From Stutzerimonas stutzeri (lineage in GTDB: Bacteria > Pseudomonadota > Gammaproteobacteria > Pseudomonadales > Pseudomonadaceae): a stretch of 64,000 nt of DNA. A program made the position numbers and the translations under genes. Of this stretch, positions 17,003-26,268 are shown one piece after another. Within the stretch, counting starts at the first letter, position 1. Each line of letters begins with the position of its first letter. The notes beneath the pieces were generated by a model. The model did not search any database. It worked only from the letters and a program-made list of their open reading frames with translations, and was not told the DNA's origin. The stretch spans positions 1,302,001 through 1,366,000 of the forward strand of contig NC_015740.1 of NCBI RefSeq assembly GCF_000219605.1. Reading direction: 5' to 3'.

Positions 17003-18097
17003 ATGTCCGTCACCCGCGAAGCTGTGGAAACCGTACTGCGCCAGTACACCGACCCCCATCTGAATCAGGATCCGGTGAGCGCCGGCTGTGTGCGTTCAAT
17101 CGACATCCAGGGCGACCGGGTCAGCGTGCAGCTGGAGCTGGGCTACGCCGCCGGGCTGTTTCGCAGCGGTTGGGCGCAGATGCTGGCGATGGCCATTGAA
17201 GGGCTCGAGGGCGTCAACCGTGCCGATGTGCAGGTGGACTGCGTGATTCGTGCGCACAAGGCGCAGGATCAGGTGCCGGCGCTGGCCAATGTGAAGAACA
17301 TCATCGCGGTGGCGTCCGGCAAGGGCGGCGTCGGCAAGTCCACCACGGCGGCTAATCTGGCGCTGGCGCTGGCCCGTGAGGGGGCGCGGGTCGGTGTGCT
17401 GGATGCCGACATCTACGGGCCGAGCCAGGGCATCATGTTTGGCATCGCCGAGGGCACCCGGCCGGAGATCCGTGACGGCAAGGCGTTCATTCCATTGCAG
17501 GCGCATGGCGTGCAGGTCATGTCGATGGCCTTCCTCGCCGATGACAAGACGCCGATGGTCTGGCGCGGGCCCATGGTGTCCGGTGCGCTGCTGCAGCTGA
17601 TCACCCAGACCGAGTGGAACGATCTCGACTACCTGGTGGTGGACATGCCGCCGGGCACCGGGGATATCCAGCTGACGCTGGCGCAGAAGGTCCCGGTGAC
17701 CGGCGCGGTGATCGTCACCACGCCACAGGACCTGGCTCTGCTGGATGCCAAGAAAGGCGTGGAGATGTTCCGCAAGGTCAATATCCCGGTGCTGGGCGTG
17801 GTGGAAAACATGGCCATCCACATCTGCTCCAACTGCGGTCATGCCGAACACCTGTTTGGCGAGGGTGGCGGCGAGAAGCTGGCTTCGCAGTACAACGTCG
17901 ATCTGCTGGCCTCGCTGCCGCTGTCGATGGCGATCCGCAGTCAGTCGGATGCCGGCAAGCCGACCACCATTGCCGATCCGGACAGCCAGATCGCCATGAT
18001 CTATCAGCAGATGGCGCGTACCGTCGGCGCTCGCATCGCCCAGAGTGGGCAGATCATCGCCCAGTCGATGCCGAAGATCGTGGTGTCCGAGGATTGA
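17003..18097 (+). CDS. apbC: Iron-sulfur cluster carrier ATPase ApbC/Mrp
   Basis: This 364-residue Mrp/NBP35-family P-loop protein delivers Fe-S clusters to apoproteins. An N-terminal MIP18/DUF59 domain (residues 1-90) is followed by a deviant Walker A, VASGKGGVGKSTTAANLALA, near residue 105. The family CxxC cluster ligand pair (HICSNCGH) is near 273. The start ATG follows CCAGGAG. It is divergent from metG and its transcript ends at a hairpin-terminator pair after 18100. Confidence 0.95.
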   Translation: MSVTREAVETVLRQYTDPHLNQDPVSAGCVRSIDIQGDRVSVQLELGYAAGLFRSGWAQMLAMAIEGLEGVNRADVQVDCVIRAHKAQDQVPALANVKNIIAVASGKGGVGKSTTAANLALALAREGARVGVLDADIYGPSQGIMFGIAEGTRPEIRDGKAFIPLQAHGVQVMSMAFLADDKTPMVWRGPMVSGALLQLITQTEWNDLDYLVVDMPPGTGDIQLTLAQKVPVTGAVIVTTPQDLALLDAKKGVEMFRKVNIPVLGVVENMAIHICSNCGHAEHLFGEGGGEKLASQYNVDLLASLPLSMAIRSQSDAGKPTTIADPDSQIAMIYQQMARTVGARIAQSGQIIAQSMPKIVVSED

Positions 18098-18102
18098 GTC
18101 GA

Positions 18103-18140
18103 CAGCCTGCGGGCGGGGTCAGCTCGCTGCCCGCAGGCTG
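18103..18140 (+). other. Long perfect stem-loop after apbC
   Basis: CAGCCTGCGGGC and GCCCGCAGGCTG form a 12-bp perfect stem with a 14-base loop only five bases after the apbC stop. It lacks a T-run and stands just upstream of the terminator at 18158; it may stabilise the 3' end of the apbC mRNA. Confidence 0.6.
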
Positions 18141-18157
18141 AAGGAAATCGCAGGCAC

Positions 18158-18186
18158 AAAAAAGCCCCGCCGAAGCGGGGCTTTTT
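18158..18186. terminator. Bidirectional terminator between apbC and cold-shock gene
   Basis: AAAAAAGCCCCGC, a short loop and GCGGGGCTTTTT form a stem flanked by A and T runs, so it can end transcripts from both sides. The flanking genes converge on it. Confidence 0.9.
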
Positions 18187-18201
18187 CAGAGAAGCTTCAG
18201 G

Positions 18202-18411
18202 TTAGATAACCTGAACTTCCTCAGCTTGCATGCCTTTCTGGCCGCGGGTAGCGACGAAGGAGACTTGCTGGCCTTCTTTCAGGCTCTTGAAGCCGTCACC
18301 CTGAATGGCACGGAAGTGTACGAAGAGGTCGTCACCGGATTGCGGAGTGATGAAGCCGAAGCCTTTCTCATCGTTGAACCACTTAACGGTACCGGTTTGG
18401 CGATTGGACAT
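18202..18411 (-). CDS. Cold-shock domain protein (CspA family)
   Basis: This 69-residue single cold-shock domain binds single-stranded RNA/DNA as an RNA chaperone. RNP1 (KGFGFI) is at about residues 16-21 and RNP2 (LFVHF) at 29-33; the length is standard. TGTKWF-type N-terminus: [11 protein letters not shown]. An AAGGAGAC ribosome site precedes the ATG. The gene has a long 5' region, as is common for csp mRNAs. Which Csp paralogue it is cannot be told. Confidence 0.93.
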   Translation of the reverse strand: MSNRQTGTVKWFNDEKGFGFITPQSGDDLFVHFRAIQGDGFKSLKEGQQVSFVATRGQKGMQAEEVQVI

Positions 18412-18738
18412 TTGATGTCTCCTTGAACCAAGTTTTGAAGAATAAAGTGCGGGCTAAAAGGCCCGAACATCACTGTGTGCAAGGAGATAGGAGTCGTATC
18501 GATATTTGGATCGAAATCTAAACATGTAGCGATTCACGGTGACACATGCAGCAGCAGCCCAGTAACAATACCGTTTTTCTGGAGCAAAGCGAGCTTTATT
18601 TTGGATTTCTTCGCCGAGTGGCTGCTGCTGGCTGTGACGGCCGTTGCGGCGCGCCAGTAGCCAGGCTTTGAACACCCGCGCCAGGCTCGGTAAGATGCGC
18701 CTCTTCGCAGGCCCATTAACCTATTCAGGACGCCAGCC
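18412..18738. other. Intergenic region: csp 5' leader and dcd promoter
   Basis: This 327-base gap lies between divergent csp and dcd. A small hairpin (CGGGC-6-GCCCG) at 18450-18465 falls in the probable csp 5' leader. A good sigma70-type promoter for dcd lies at 18668-18696. I see no ORF or repeat between 18480 and 18660. Confidence 0.5.
18668..18696 (+). promoter_or_regulatory. Predicted sigma70 promoter of dcd
   Basis: TTGAAC and TAAGAT are separated by 17 bases. The predicted transcription start is about 35 bases before the dcd ATG at 18739. Confidence 0.6.
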
Positions 18739-19305
18739 ATGAGCATCAAATCGGACAAGTGGATTCGCCGCATGGCCCAGGAGCACGGCATGATCGAGCC
18801 TTTCGTCGAGCGCCAGGTGCGCAATGAAGGCAATGACCGGCTGATCTCCTACGGCGTCTCCAGCTACGGTTACGATGTGCGCTGCGCTGACGAATTCAAG
18901 GTCTTCACCAATATCAACTCGGCAACGGTGGACCCGAAGAATTTCGACGAGAAGAGCTTCGTCGATATCAAGAGCGACGTCTGCATCATCCCGCCGAACT
19001 CCTTCGCGCTGGCCCGCACCGTCGAGTACTTCCGCATTCCACGCAACGTGCTGACCATCTGCCTGGGCAAGAGTACCTATGCGCGCTGCGGCATCATCGT
19101 CAACGTGACGCCGCTGGAGCCTGAGTGGGAAGGGCATGTGACCCTGGAGTTCTCCAACACCACCACGCTGCCGGCGAAGATCTACGCCAACGAAGGTGTG
19201 GCGCAGATGCTGTTCCTCGAATCGGATGAGGAGTGCGAGGTGTCCTACCGCGACCGCGGCGGTAAGTACCAGGGCCAGCGCGGCGTGACGCTGCCGAAGG
19301 CCTAA
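18739..19305 (+). CDS. dcd: dCTP deaminase
   Basis: This 188-residue trimeric enzyme converts dCTP to dUTP, the main route to dTMP in gamma-proteobacteria. The start [20 protein letters not shown] and the motifs [26 protein letters not shown] and [20 protein letters not shown] (including the catalytic Glu) are all present. Length is normal. It is followed by a bidirectional terminator shared with nap. Confidence 0.96.
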   Translation: MSIKSDKWIRRMAQEHGMIEPFVERQVRNEGNDRLISYGVSSYGYDVRCADEFKVFTNINSATVDPKNFDEKSFVDIKSDVCIIPPNSFALARTVEYFRIPRNVLTICLGKSTYARCGIIVNVTPLEPEWEGHVTLEFSNTTTLPAKIYANEGVAQMLFLESDEECEVSYRDRGGKYQGQRGVTLPKA

Positions 19306-19320
19306 GCTTTTCCGGATATG

Positions 19321-19351
19321 AAAAAACCTGGCCTGAGCCAGGTTTTTTTTT
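19321..19351. terminator. Bidirectional terminator between dcd and napC
   Basis: AAAAAACCTGGC-CTGA-GCCAGGTTTTTTTT has an A-run on one side and a T-run on the other. It sits 16 bases after dcd and 16 bases after the napC stop on the other strand. Confidence 0.93.
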
Positions 19352-19366
19352 GCGCCGATCTGCCGG

Positions 19367-19963
19367 TTACCAGCCCGGCACCCCTCGCATGTCCGGCAGT
19401 TTGTGGGCGATGCCCTTGTGGCAGTCGATGCAGGTCGCCTCGCCGCTGGCCAGGGCGGTGGAGTGGAACTCCGCTGCACGCTTGCCCTGCCGGGTGAAGT
19501 CCATGTAGTCGAAGTTGTGGCAGTTGCGGCACTCCAGCGAGTCGTTCGCCTTGAGCCGTGCCCATTCGTGCTCGGCCAGCTCGCGGCGTTTCTCGAGGAA
19601 TTTCTCGCGGGTGCTGATGGTGCCGAAGATCTTGCCCCAGACTTCCTTGGAGGCCTGCATCTTGCGCGCGATCTTGTCGGTCCACTGGTGCGGCACATGG
19701 CAATCCGGGCAGGTCGCACGCACGCCGGAGCGGTTGCTGTAGTGGATGGTGTCCTTGATCTCCATGAACACGTTGTCTTCCATCTCGTGGCAGGAGATGC
19801 AGAATGCCTCGGTGTTGGTGGCCTCCAGCGCCGTGTTGAAACCGCCCCAGAAGATGATCCCGGCGATGAACCCGCCAAGCGTCAGCGCGCCGAGGCTGTA
19901 GTGGACGCTCGGTCGCCGCAGGACGGCCCAGTAGCGTTTGAAAAACGACTTGATCGACTTCAT
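19367..19963 (-). CDS. napC: Tetrahaem membrane quinol dehydrogenase NapC
   Basis: This 198-residue NapC/NirT-family protein takes electrons from quinol and passes them to NapB/NapA. One N-terminal membrane anchor (residues about 20-40) precedes a periplasmic domain with four CxxCH haem sites: CISCH, CPDCH, CRNCH and CIDCH. It is last in napEDABC, 10 bases after napB. Confidence 0.96.
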   Translation of the reverse strand: MKSIKSFFKRYWAVLRRPSVHYSLGALTLGGFIAGIIFWGGFNTALEATNTEAFCISCHEMEDNVFMEIKDTIHYSNRSGVRATCPDCHVPHQWTDKIARKMQASKEVWGKIFGTISTREKFLEKRRELAEHEWARLKANDSLECRNCHNFDYMDFTRQGKRAAEFHSTALASGEATCIDCHKGIAHKLPDMRGVPGW

Positions 19964-19973
19964 CCAGGCCCCC

Positions 19974-20462
19974 TCAGTTTCCGCCGGTTGATGGTGAGGT
20001 TTCCCGGTACAGCAGCTCGTCGATGTTCTTGAAACGGTTTTCCACCAGCGGCTTCACATCCTGCTGCGGCACGTGGCACTGCGTGCAGAAGTACCGTCGT
20101 GGCGCCACCGCGGCGAGGGTCTGCTGATCGCGGTCGGTGTAGTGGGTGATGCTGATCATCGGTGCCTGGGCGCGGGCGCTGTTGGCTCGGCTATGGCAGC
20201 TCAGGCATTTGTTGGCGTTCTTGTCTACGTGATAGCCGCGGATGCTGTGAGGGATGGTCGGCGGTTGCTCCGGGTAGTTGCGTTCGCGCCGGACATCCTT
20301 GTTTTCCTCGTCGTGCAACGGCGGCGGGGTGAATTCCTGGGTGATGGTGCCGCCCGGGCGTCGGCCGTCCGGCGCGGGGGCGTCGAGGGGGTAGTTGGTT
20401 TCGGCGGCAACAGCCAGACCGAACACCGCGAGCAGGGTCAGCGGCAGTAGGCAGAATTTCAT
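19974..20462 (-). CDS. napB: Dihaem cytochrome c NapB of periplasmic nitrate reductase
   Basis: This 162-residue small subunit has a signal peptide ([20 protein letters not shown]) and two haem sites, CLSCH and CTQCH, and would pass electrons from NapC to NapA. The start at 20462 is chosen for the signal peptide and the AGGAGAG upstream; a longer frame to 20510 would overlap napA. Confidence 0.95.
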   Translation of the reverse strand: MKFCLLPLTLLAVFGLAVAAETNYPLDAPAPDGRRPGGTITQEFTPPPLHDEENKDVRRERNYPEQPPTIPHSIRGYHVDKNANKCLSCHSRANSARAQAPMISITHYTDRDQQTLAAVAPRRYFCTQCHVPQQDVKPLVENRFKNIDELLYRETSPSTGGN

Positions 20463-20473
20463 GGCGGCTCTCC

Positions 20474-22978
20474 TCAGGCGATGCTGACCACTTCGATCTT
20501 CACGGCGCATTTCTTGAAATCGGTCTGTTTGGAGATCGGGTCGGTGGCATCGAGCGTGACCTTGTTGATCAGCTTGTTGGCATCGAAGAACGGGACGTAC
20601 ACCAGCCCCATCGGCGGCTTGTTGCGCCCGCGCGTTTCGACCCGGCCCTGCATCTCGCCGCGTCGGCTGACGATCTTGACCACACTGCCGCGGCGCACGT
20701 TGAGCTTGCGCGCATCCTCGGGGTGCATGTAGACGAGGGCGTCAGGTACCGCCTTGTGCAGTTCGTCGACACGCTGCGTCATGCTGCCGGTGTGCCAGTG
20801 CTCGAGCACCCGACCGGTGCTCAGCCAGAACGGATACTCTTCATCCGGCACCTCGGCGGGTACCTCATAGGGAAGCGCGAAGATGATCGCCTTCTTGTCC
20901 GCATTGCCATAGAACTGCACACCGCTGCCGGCTTCGACGTAGGGGTCGTAACCCTCGCGGTAGCGCCACTGGGTCTCCTTCTCGTCGACCACCGGCCAGC
21001 GCAGGCCGCGTTCACGATGGTAGACGTCGAACGCCGCCAGATCGTGGGCGTGGCCGCGGCCGAACTCGGCGTACTCCTCGAACAAGCCCTTCTGCAGATA
21101 GAAGCCGAATGCCTCGGCCTCATGGTTGGCGTAACCCTCGGCGATCTCGTCGTTGGAGAAACGATCGACCTGGCCATTCTTGAACAGCACGTCGAACAGC
21201 GTCTTGTCCTTGAACTCCGGCGCCTTGCTCAGCAGCTCCGCCGGCCATACCTCATCGACGCGGAAGCGCTTGGAAAACTCCACCAGTTGCCACAGATCCG
21301 AGCGCGCCTCGCCGGGTGCGGTGACCAGCTGGTGCCAGAACTGGGTGCGGCGCTCGGCATTGCCGTAAGCGCCTTCCTTCTCCACCCACATGGCGCTGGG
21401 CAGGATGAGGTCGGCGGCCTGGGCGGAGACCGTGGGGTAGACGTCCGACACGATCACGAAGGTTTCCGGGTTGCGCCAGCCTGGCAGGATCTCCTGCATC
21501 ACGTTGGGACCGGCCTGCATGTTATTGGTCACCTGTGTCCAGTACACCTTCAGCACGCCGTCCTTGAGCTTGCGGCTCTGGTCGACGGCGTGGAACCCGG
21601 GCTTTTCCTGGATGGTGCCTTCGGGCAGCTTCCAGATCTTTTCGGTAATGGCGCGATGCTTGGGGTTGGTGACGGCCATGTCCGCTGGCAGGCGGTGGGA
21701 GAAGGTCCCGACCTCGCGCGCGGTGCCGCAGGCCGAGGGCTGGCCGGTGAGCGAGAACGGGCTGTTGCCCGGCTCGCTGATCTTTCCGGTGAGCAGATGG
21801 ATGTTGTAGATCATGTTGTTCGCCCAGACACCGCGGGTGTGCTGGTTGAAGCCCATGGTCCAGAAGGACATCACCTTGACCTTGGGGTCGGCGTACAGCT
21901 CGGCCAGGGCCTTCAGGCGCTCGGCCGGTACACCTGATTCCTTGGCGGCGTGTTCCAGGGTGTAGGGTTTGAGGAACTCGACGTAGTCCTCGTAGCCAAT
22001 GTCGGTCCAGGTGTTGGCCACCGCGGCATTCTCGGCCTTCAGCTCCAGTGGATCGGTCGGACGCAGGCCGTAGCCGATGTTCGTGGCACCCTTGGCGAAT
22101 CGGGTGTGCTTGTCGATGAACTCCTTGTTCACCGCGCCGCTCTGGATGATGTGGTTGGCGATGTAGTTGAGGATCACCAGGTCGGTCTGCGGGTTGAAGA
22201 TCATCGGGATGTCGGCCAGCTCGAAGCTGCGATGCTCGAAGGTGGACATCACCGCGACCTTGACGTGTGGTGCGCTCAGTCTGCGGTCGGTGAGGCGCGT
22301 CCACAGCACCGGGTGCATCTCGGCCATGTTCGAGCCCCACAGCACGAAAGCGTCGGCGGCCTCGATGTCTTCGTAACAGCCCATCGGCTCGTCCATGCCG
22401 AAGGTGCGCATGAAGCCGAATGCTGCCGAGGCCATGCAGTGGCGCGCGTTGGGGTCGATGTTGTTGGAACGAAAGCCGGCCTTCATCAGCTTATTTGCGG
22501 CGTAACCTTCCCAGATCGTCCACTGCCCCGAACCGAACATGCCGATGGCTTCCGGGCCGCCAGCCTTGAGTGCGGCCTTGTACTTTTCCTCCATGATGTC
22601 GAAGGCCTGATCCCAGGTAACCGGCTGGAACTCGCCCTGCTTGTCGAACTTGCCGTCTTTCATGCGCAGCAGGGGCTGGGTGAGGCGATCGGTGCCGTAC
22701 ATGATCTTCGACAGGAAGTAACCCTTGACGCAGTTGATGCCGCGGTTGACGTCCGCCTTGACGTCGCCGTGCGTGGCGACCACCCGATTCTCTCGCGTCG
22801 CCACCATCACGCCGCAGCCCGTGCCGCAGAAACGGCAGGGCGCTTTGTCCCACTTGAGGTTAGTGGCGTCCGCTTCGGTGACCAGATTGCTCGCGGTCGA
22901 AGCGATGGGCATGCCGGCCACGGTCGCCGCGATGGCGGCGGCATTGGCCTTGGCGAATTGACGTCGGGTAAGGCTCAT
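20474..22978 (-). CDS. napA: Periplasmic nitrate reductase catalytic subunit NapA
   Basis: This 834-residue molybdoenzyme reduces nitrate to nitrite in the periplasm. A twin-arginine signal ([15 protein letters not shown]) begins the protein. The [4Fe-4S] site [18 protein letters not shown] is near residue 45 and the Mo-ligand Cys lies in [10 protein letters not shown]. The Mo-bisMGD domains run to the end at normal length. Its ATG overlaps the napD stop (TGATG). Molybdate for its cofactor could come from the modABC genes at 54-57 kb. Confidence 0.97.
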   Translation of the reverse strand: MSLTRRQFAKANAAAIAATVAGMPIASTASNLVTEADATNLKWDKAPCRFCGTGCGVMVATRENRVVATHGDVKADVNRGINCVKGYFLSKIMYGTDRLTQPLLRMKDGKFDKQGEFQPVTWDQAFDIMEEKYKAALKAGGPEAIGMFGSGQWTIWEGYAANKLMKAGFRSNNIDPNARHCMASAAFGFMRTFGMDEPMGCYEDIEAADAFVLWGSNMAEMHPVLWTRLTDRRLSAPHVKVAVMSTFEHRSFELADIPMIFNPQTDLVILNYIANHIIQSGAVNKEFIDKHTRFAKGATNIGYGLRPTDPLELKAENAAVANTWTDIGYEDYVEFLKPYTLEHAAKESGVPAERLKALAELYADPKVKVMSFWTMGFNQHTRGVWANNMIYNIHLLTGKISEPGNSPFSLTGQPSACGTAREVGTFSHRLPADMAVTNPKHRAITEKIWKLPEGTIQEKPGFHAVDQSRKLKDGVLKVYWTQVTNNMQAGPNVMQEILPGWRNPETFVIVSDVYPTVSAQAADLILPSAMWVEKEGAYGNAERRTQFWHQLVTAPGEARSDLWQLVEFSKRFRVDEVWPAELLSKAPEFKDKTLFDVLFKNGQVDRFSNDEIAEGYANHEAEAFGFYLQKGLFEEYAEFGRGHAHDLAAFDVYHRERGLRWPVVDEKETQWRYREGYDPYVEAGSGVQFYGNADKKAIIFALPYEVPAEVPDEEYPFWLSTGRVLEHWHTGSMTQRVDELHKAVPDALVYMHPEDARKLNVRRGSVVKIVSRRGEMQGRVETRGRNKPPMGLVYVPFFDANKLINKVTLDATDPISKQTDFKKCAVKIEVVSIA

Positions 22979-23232
22979 CAGGCGTCTCCTTCGAGGAGTT
23001 CTTCGTGGTAGACCAGGGCGGCGTTAAGGACGCCAGGCAGCTGCTGGATGCGGTCGATCGCAGCGAGGATGCGCGACTCGTGCTCGGCCTCGAGCACCAC
23101 CACCAGCTTGCCGCTGGGGCTTTCCTGATGCAGCTCGAGACCGGGTAGCAACTGGAGGTTGGTTTTCAGCGCGGCCAGCCACTCGGGGCGGCAGTGCACC
23201 AGGAGGCTGGCGATATGCAAAGGGTGTCCCAT
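22978..23232 (-). CDS. napD: NapA signal-peptide chaperone NapD
   Basis: This 84-residue NapD-family protein binds the Tat signal of NapA and proofreads its maturation. [20 protein letters not shown] at the start and a ferredoxin-like beta-alpha-beta pattern fit the family. The start at 23232 removes an unlikely 16-residue extension. It lies between napE and napA with tight spacing. Confidence 0.9.
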   Translation of the reverse strand: MGHPLHIASLLVHCRPEWLAALKTNLQLLPGLELHQESPSGKLVVVLEAEHESRILAAIDRIQQLPGVLNAALVYHEELLEGDA

Positions 23233-23291
23233 CACGCGTTTCCGTCTGGCTTGGTGGCAGGGCGTGAGCGCCCCGGTCAATGGTGCGGGAG

Positions 23292-23471
23292 CTAGGCTGG
23301 GCCCGGCGGCCCGAAGATCATCTGCACGATCCAGACGATGAAACCGTAGCCGCTGACCAGCGCGACGCTCAGGATGGGAAACAGAAACACGATCAGGAAG
23401 ACGAACAGGCGGGTCTCGTCCCGCTTGGTCGAGGCGACAGAGGGGCGGGTGTCATTCGGCGTTACTGTCAT
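23292..23471 (-). CDS. napE: Small membrane protein NapE
   Basis: A 59-residue reverse-strand gene begins MTVTPNDTRPSVASTKRDET and then has a single TM helix (LFVFLIVFLFPILSVALVSG), ending IFGPPGPA. Size, topology and place at the head of napDABC identify NapE, whose exact role in the Nap system is unsettled. It starts 18 bases after a predicted -10 element. No napF is present. Confidence 0.9.
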   Translation of the reverse strand: MTVTPNDTRPSVASTKRDETRLFVFLIVFLFPILSVALVSGYGFIVWIVQMIFGPPGPA

Positions 23472-23488
23472 TGTTCTACTCCGACTGG

Positions 23489-23517
23489 CATATAGGGGAG
23501 TCTAGTCACTAGACCAA
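23489..23517 (-). promoter_or_regulatory. Predicted nap operon promoter with embedded palindrome
   Basis: On the reverse strand TTGGTC and TATATG are 17 bases apart, 18 bases from the napE start. A perfect 15-base palindrome (GTCTAGT-G-ACTAGAC) at 23500-23514 covers the spacer and touches the -35. Its position suggests a repressor operator. It is unlike an FNR/ANR box (TTGAT-N4-ATCAA), which I do not see here. Confidence 0.55.
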
Positions 23518-23655
23518 CATAGGGCAATGTTCGTTTCGATAGTTTTGCAGTCGGCGCGGCCCCATCGATTGGCGACTCACTCGATCGGCGCGCGGCGACG
23601 GGGCAACCGTGCTAGCCTGCGCGGCTTTTTTTGCAGCCTGCTGCAGGCGTTGACG

Positions 23656-24831
23656 ATGATCGAAACCTCCCACCTCAAACGCGGTACTGCCGCTTATCGA
23701 CGCGCCACGCTGGCGCTGTTCTGTGCCGGCTTCGCCACCTTCGCGCTGTTGTATTGCATCCAGCCGTTGCTGCCGTTGCTGGCCGCGCATTTCGCCGTCT
23801 CCGCGGCCAATAGCAGCCTGGCGCTGTCGCTGACGACGCTGTCGCTCGCACTCTGCTTACTGATCTCCGGGGCGCTGGCTGAAAGCTGGGGGCGCAAGCC
23901 GGTCATGGCCGCAGCGCTCGGGTTGGCGAGCCTGCTTGGCCTGGCATGCGTGCTGGTGGAGTCCTGGCACCTGCTGCTGCTATTGCGCACGCTGCTGGGC
24001 CTGGCGCTGAGTGGCCTGCCGGCGCTGGCGATGGCCTATGTAGGCGAAGAGTTCGACCCGGACTCGCTGCCGGCGGCGATGGGGCTGTACATCGGCGGCA
24101 CTGCTCTGGGTGGGATGCTCGGGCGTTTGCTGTCCGGCCTGTTGAGTGATCTGGGCGGCTGGACGCTGGCGCTCGGCGGTATCGCCGCGCTGGGAATGGT
24201 GGCCTTGAGCCTGTTCGTCTGGTTGCTGCCGGCGTCGCGCCACTTCAAGGCGCAGCCGCTCTCGTTGACGGTCCTGCTGGCCAATTTCCGCCTGCACCTG
24301 TCGAACCCGGCCCTGCGCAGCCTGTTCCTGCAGGGCTTCCTGCTGATGGGGGGCTTCGTCGCGCTGTTCAACTACATTGGCTTCCGCCTGGCCGGCGCGC
24401 CATTCGGCCTGTCTTCCACGTTCATCGGTCTGTTGTTCGTCGTCTATCTTGGCGGCATTTTCAGTGCCGGCTGGGCGGGCCGTCTGGTGCCGCGCTTCGG
24501 TGCGCGGCAGGTTCTGCGCGGCGGCGTGGCGCTCATGCTGCTCGGCGTCGGGCTATGCGCAACGACCTGGCTGGCCAGCATTGTCGTCGGCCTCGGCGTG
24601 TTCACCCTCGGTTTCTTCGCCGCGCATGCAGTGGCGAGCGGCCAGGTCGGCAGTCATGCCCAGGGCGCGCGTGCGCAGGCCTCGGCGCTCTATCTCTGCG
24701 CCTATTATCTGGGGTCGAGCGTGGTGGGGTACGGTGCCGGGTATGTCTGGGATCACGCCGGCTGGCAGCCGTTGATGGCCCTGCTGGCGGGGCTGTTCGT
24801 CATGGCCGGCTGGCGGGCGCGAGCACTCTGA
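23656..24831 (+). CDS. Major facilitator superfamily transporter
   Basis: This 391-residue protein has 12 predicted TM helices and the MFS loop 2-3 motif in altered form (GALAESWGRKPVMAAALG, near residue 75). It resembles the YnfM/AraJ-type drug:H+ antiporter group. The start at 23656 (MIETSHLKRG) is chosen because the upstream in-frame segment from 23527 is basic and non-membrane and overlaps the nap promoter. The substrate is unknown. It is divergent from nap and converges on sprT. Confidence 0.82.
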   Translation: MIETSHLKRGTAAYRRATLALFCAGFATFALLYCIQPLLPLLAAHFAVSAANSSLALSLTTLSLALCLLISGALAESWGRKPVMAAALGLASLLGLACVLVESWHLLLLLRTLLGLALSGLPALAMAYVGEEFDPDSLPAAMGLYIGGTALGGMLGRLLSGLLSDLGGWTLALGGIAALGMVALSLFVWLLPASRHFKAQPLSLTVLLANFRLHLSNPALRSLFLQGFLLMGGFVALFNYIGFRLAGAPFGLSSTFIGLLFVVYLGGIFSAGWAGRLVPRFGARQVLRGGVALMLLGVGLCATTWLASIVVGLGVFTLGFFAAHAVASGQVGSHAQGARAQASALYLCAYYLGSSVVGYGAGYVWDHAGWQPLMALLAGLFVMAGWRARAL

Positions 24832-24846
24832 GCAGCCGCGACGGCT

Positions 24847-25341
24847 TCATTCGCGGCGCTGTTCGCCAGTGAACGACAGCGTCGTCTTGCAGCGCCGACA
24901 GTAGTAGCGTCGACCCTTGGCAACCAGCGCATGACGCTGCGGCGTGAAGGCGAACTCCTGATCGGCGCAGCTGCAGCGATAGACGTAGCGTGTGCCGACG
25001 CGGCGGCGTATCGCATAGGTGTGGCAGCGATCCGGTGGCAGCTCGTAGACGCCGCGCATGATCAGTTGCCATTCCTCACCGTGGGGCTGAATCCGTGCGC
25101 CGAACATCTGATGTGCCACCAGGTGCGCGACCTCATGAGCCACGGTCTGGCGCAGGAAGTGTTCGGTGTTCTCGCGGTAGAGCTGTTCGTTGAAACGCAG
25201 CAGATTCTGCTGCAGGTGAGCCACGCCGGCCTTCTGGCCGCGCAACTTCAGGCTCACCTCGGGGCGGGGGAAGCGGCGCTTGAAAAATTGCTCGGCCAGC
25301 GCGTAGCAGGCTTCGACGCGGGCATTGAGACGCTCGGGCAT
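24847..25341 (-). CDS. sprT: SprT-family zinc metalloprotease-like protein
   Basis: This 164-residue protein has an HExxH zinc motif (TVAHEVAHLVAHQMFG, near residue 72) and a C-terminal four-Cys zinc ribbon (YRCSCADQEF and YYCRRCKTTL). This is the layout of bacterial SprT, related to the Spartan protease domain. Its role in bacteria is poorly defined. Length is normal. Confidence 0.9.
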   Translation of the reverse strand: MPERLNARVEACYALAEQFFKRRFPRPEVSLKLRGQKAGVAHLQQNLLRFNEQLYRENTEHFLRQTVAHEVAHLVAHQMFGARIQPHGEEWQLIMRGVYELPPDRCHTYAIRRRVGTRYVYRCSCADQEFAFTPQRHALVAKGRRYYCRRCKTTLSFTGEQRRE

Positions 25342-25404
25342 TGAGACAACTCCTGGGAGCGCCGCATTATGCCAAAGCGCCTCGGGGCCTAGCAGTCTCG
25401 TTGG

Positions 25405-26106
25405 TCACTCGTTCGGTCGTTCGTTGAATCGGCGTTCGTTGTCCAGACCGCCCGGTTCGTCCTGCGGGCGATTCTCCTCGAAGCCGTAGCTCTGGTTTTC
25501 CGGCGTATTGCGCTCATAGGTGGGCTCCAGCACCTGCAGCCAGAACAGGATCATCGGCACCTTCAGGTTGACCAGCACCAGCAGCCCGACAGCCCAGGTA
25601 CAGGCGCCGTAGAGAAAAGTGTTGCGGTTGTCGATACGCATGAATTTCGGCAGGCCGACAAAGAGCAGGTAGGTCGAGTAGACCCCCGCGGCCACGATCA
25701 CCAGGATGGCGATCCAGCGCGTCGGGTAGAGCGCGCCAAGCCCGGCGAGGAAGAATGGTGTGATGACGTAGGCGGTGAAGCCGACACACTGGTTGAATGT
25801 CGGGCGGGCGTCGAAGGTCCGCGACATCCAGCGGAGGAAGAAGCCCATGATGAACGTGCCGAGGATGATCGTCAGATAGATCAGCAGGCTCAGCTGGAAC
25901 GCGCTGCGGGTGTCGAGCCAGATGCGTTCGTTTTCCACCAGGCTCCAGCCGACGTAGCGGGTGCCGATGAACATGCAGATGGCAGGCAGCAATGCCCAGA
26001 GCAGCAGATGGACAAGGTAGTTGGAGCTGTTCTTCTCCTCGTCGCGGCGAATGTCGGTCCACGCCTTGTCGGGGCGGGTAAGCAATGTGAAAAAGTGCGG
26101 GATCAT
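25405..26106 (-). CDS. YIP1-family membrane protein (paralogue 1)
   Basis: This 233-residue protein begins MIPHFFTLLTRPDKAWTDIR and has five predicted TM helices, the layout of bacterial YIP1 proteins. The hydrophilic C-terminal tail of about 35 residues is rich in Arg, Asn and Glu. It shares clear sequence with its neighbour at 26269 (H-LLLWALLPAICMFIGTRYVGWS against VLLLAAIPAVSAYIGATQVG). Function unknown. Confidence 0.82.
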   Translation of the reverse strand: MIPHFFTLLTRPDKAWTDIRRDEEKNSSNYLVHLLLWALLPAICMFIGTRYVGWSLVENERIWLDTRSAFQLSLLIYLTIILGTFIMGFFLRWMSRTFDARPTFNQCVGFTAYVITPFFLAGLGALYPTRWIAILVIVAAGVYSTYLLFVGLPKFMRIDNRNTFLYGACTWAVGLLVLVNLKVPMILFWLQVLEPTYERNTPENQSYGFEENRPQDEPGGLDNERRFNERPNE

Positions 26107-26228
26107 ACCGAGTCTCCGTCTGCCTTGAGGGCCGCTGCGCTACGAGTCGCCAGCGGCGTTATGGCTTTAGAACGGCAGATGCGGCGAGGGTTTCCCTGTC
26201 GTTTCGTCGCGCTCCCTTGGCGAGTACG

Positions 26229-26252
26229 AAAAAGGCCGCCCGAAGGCGGCCT
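26229..26252 (-). terminator. Rho-independent terminator of the upstream YIP1 gene
   Basis: On the reverse strand AGGCCGCC-TTC-GGGCGGCCT is followed by TTTTT, 17 bases after the stop at 26269. It separates transcription of the two paralogues at least partly. Confidence 0.82.
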
Positions 26253-26268
26253 GATCAAGCACAGCGGC

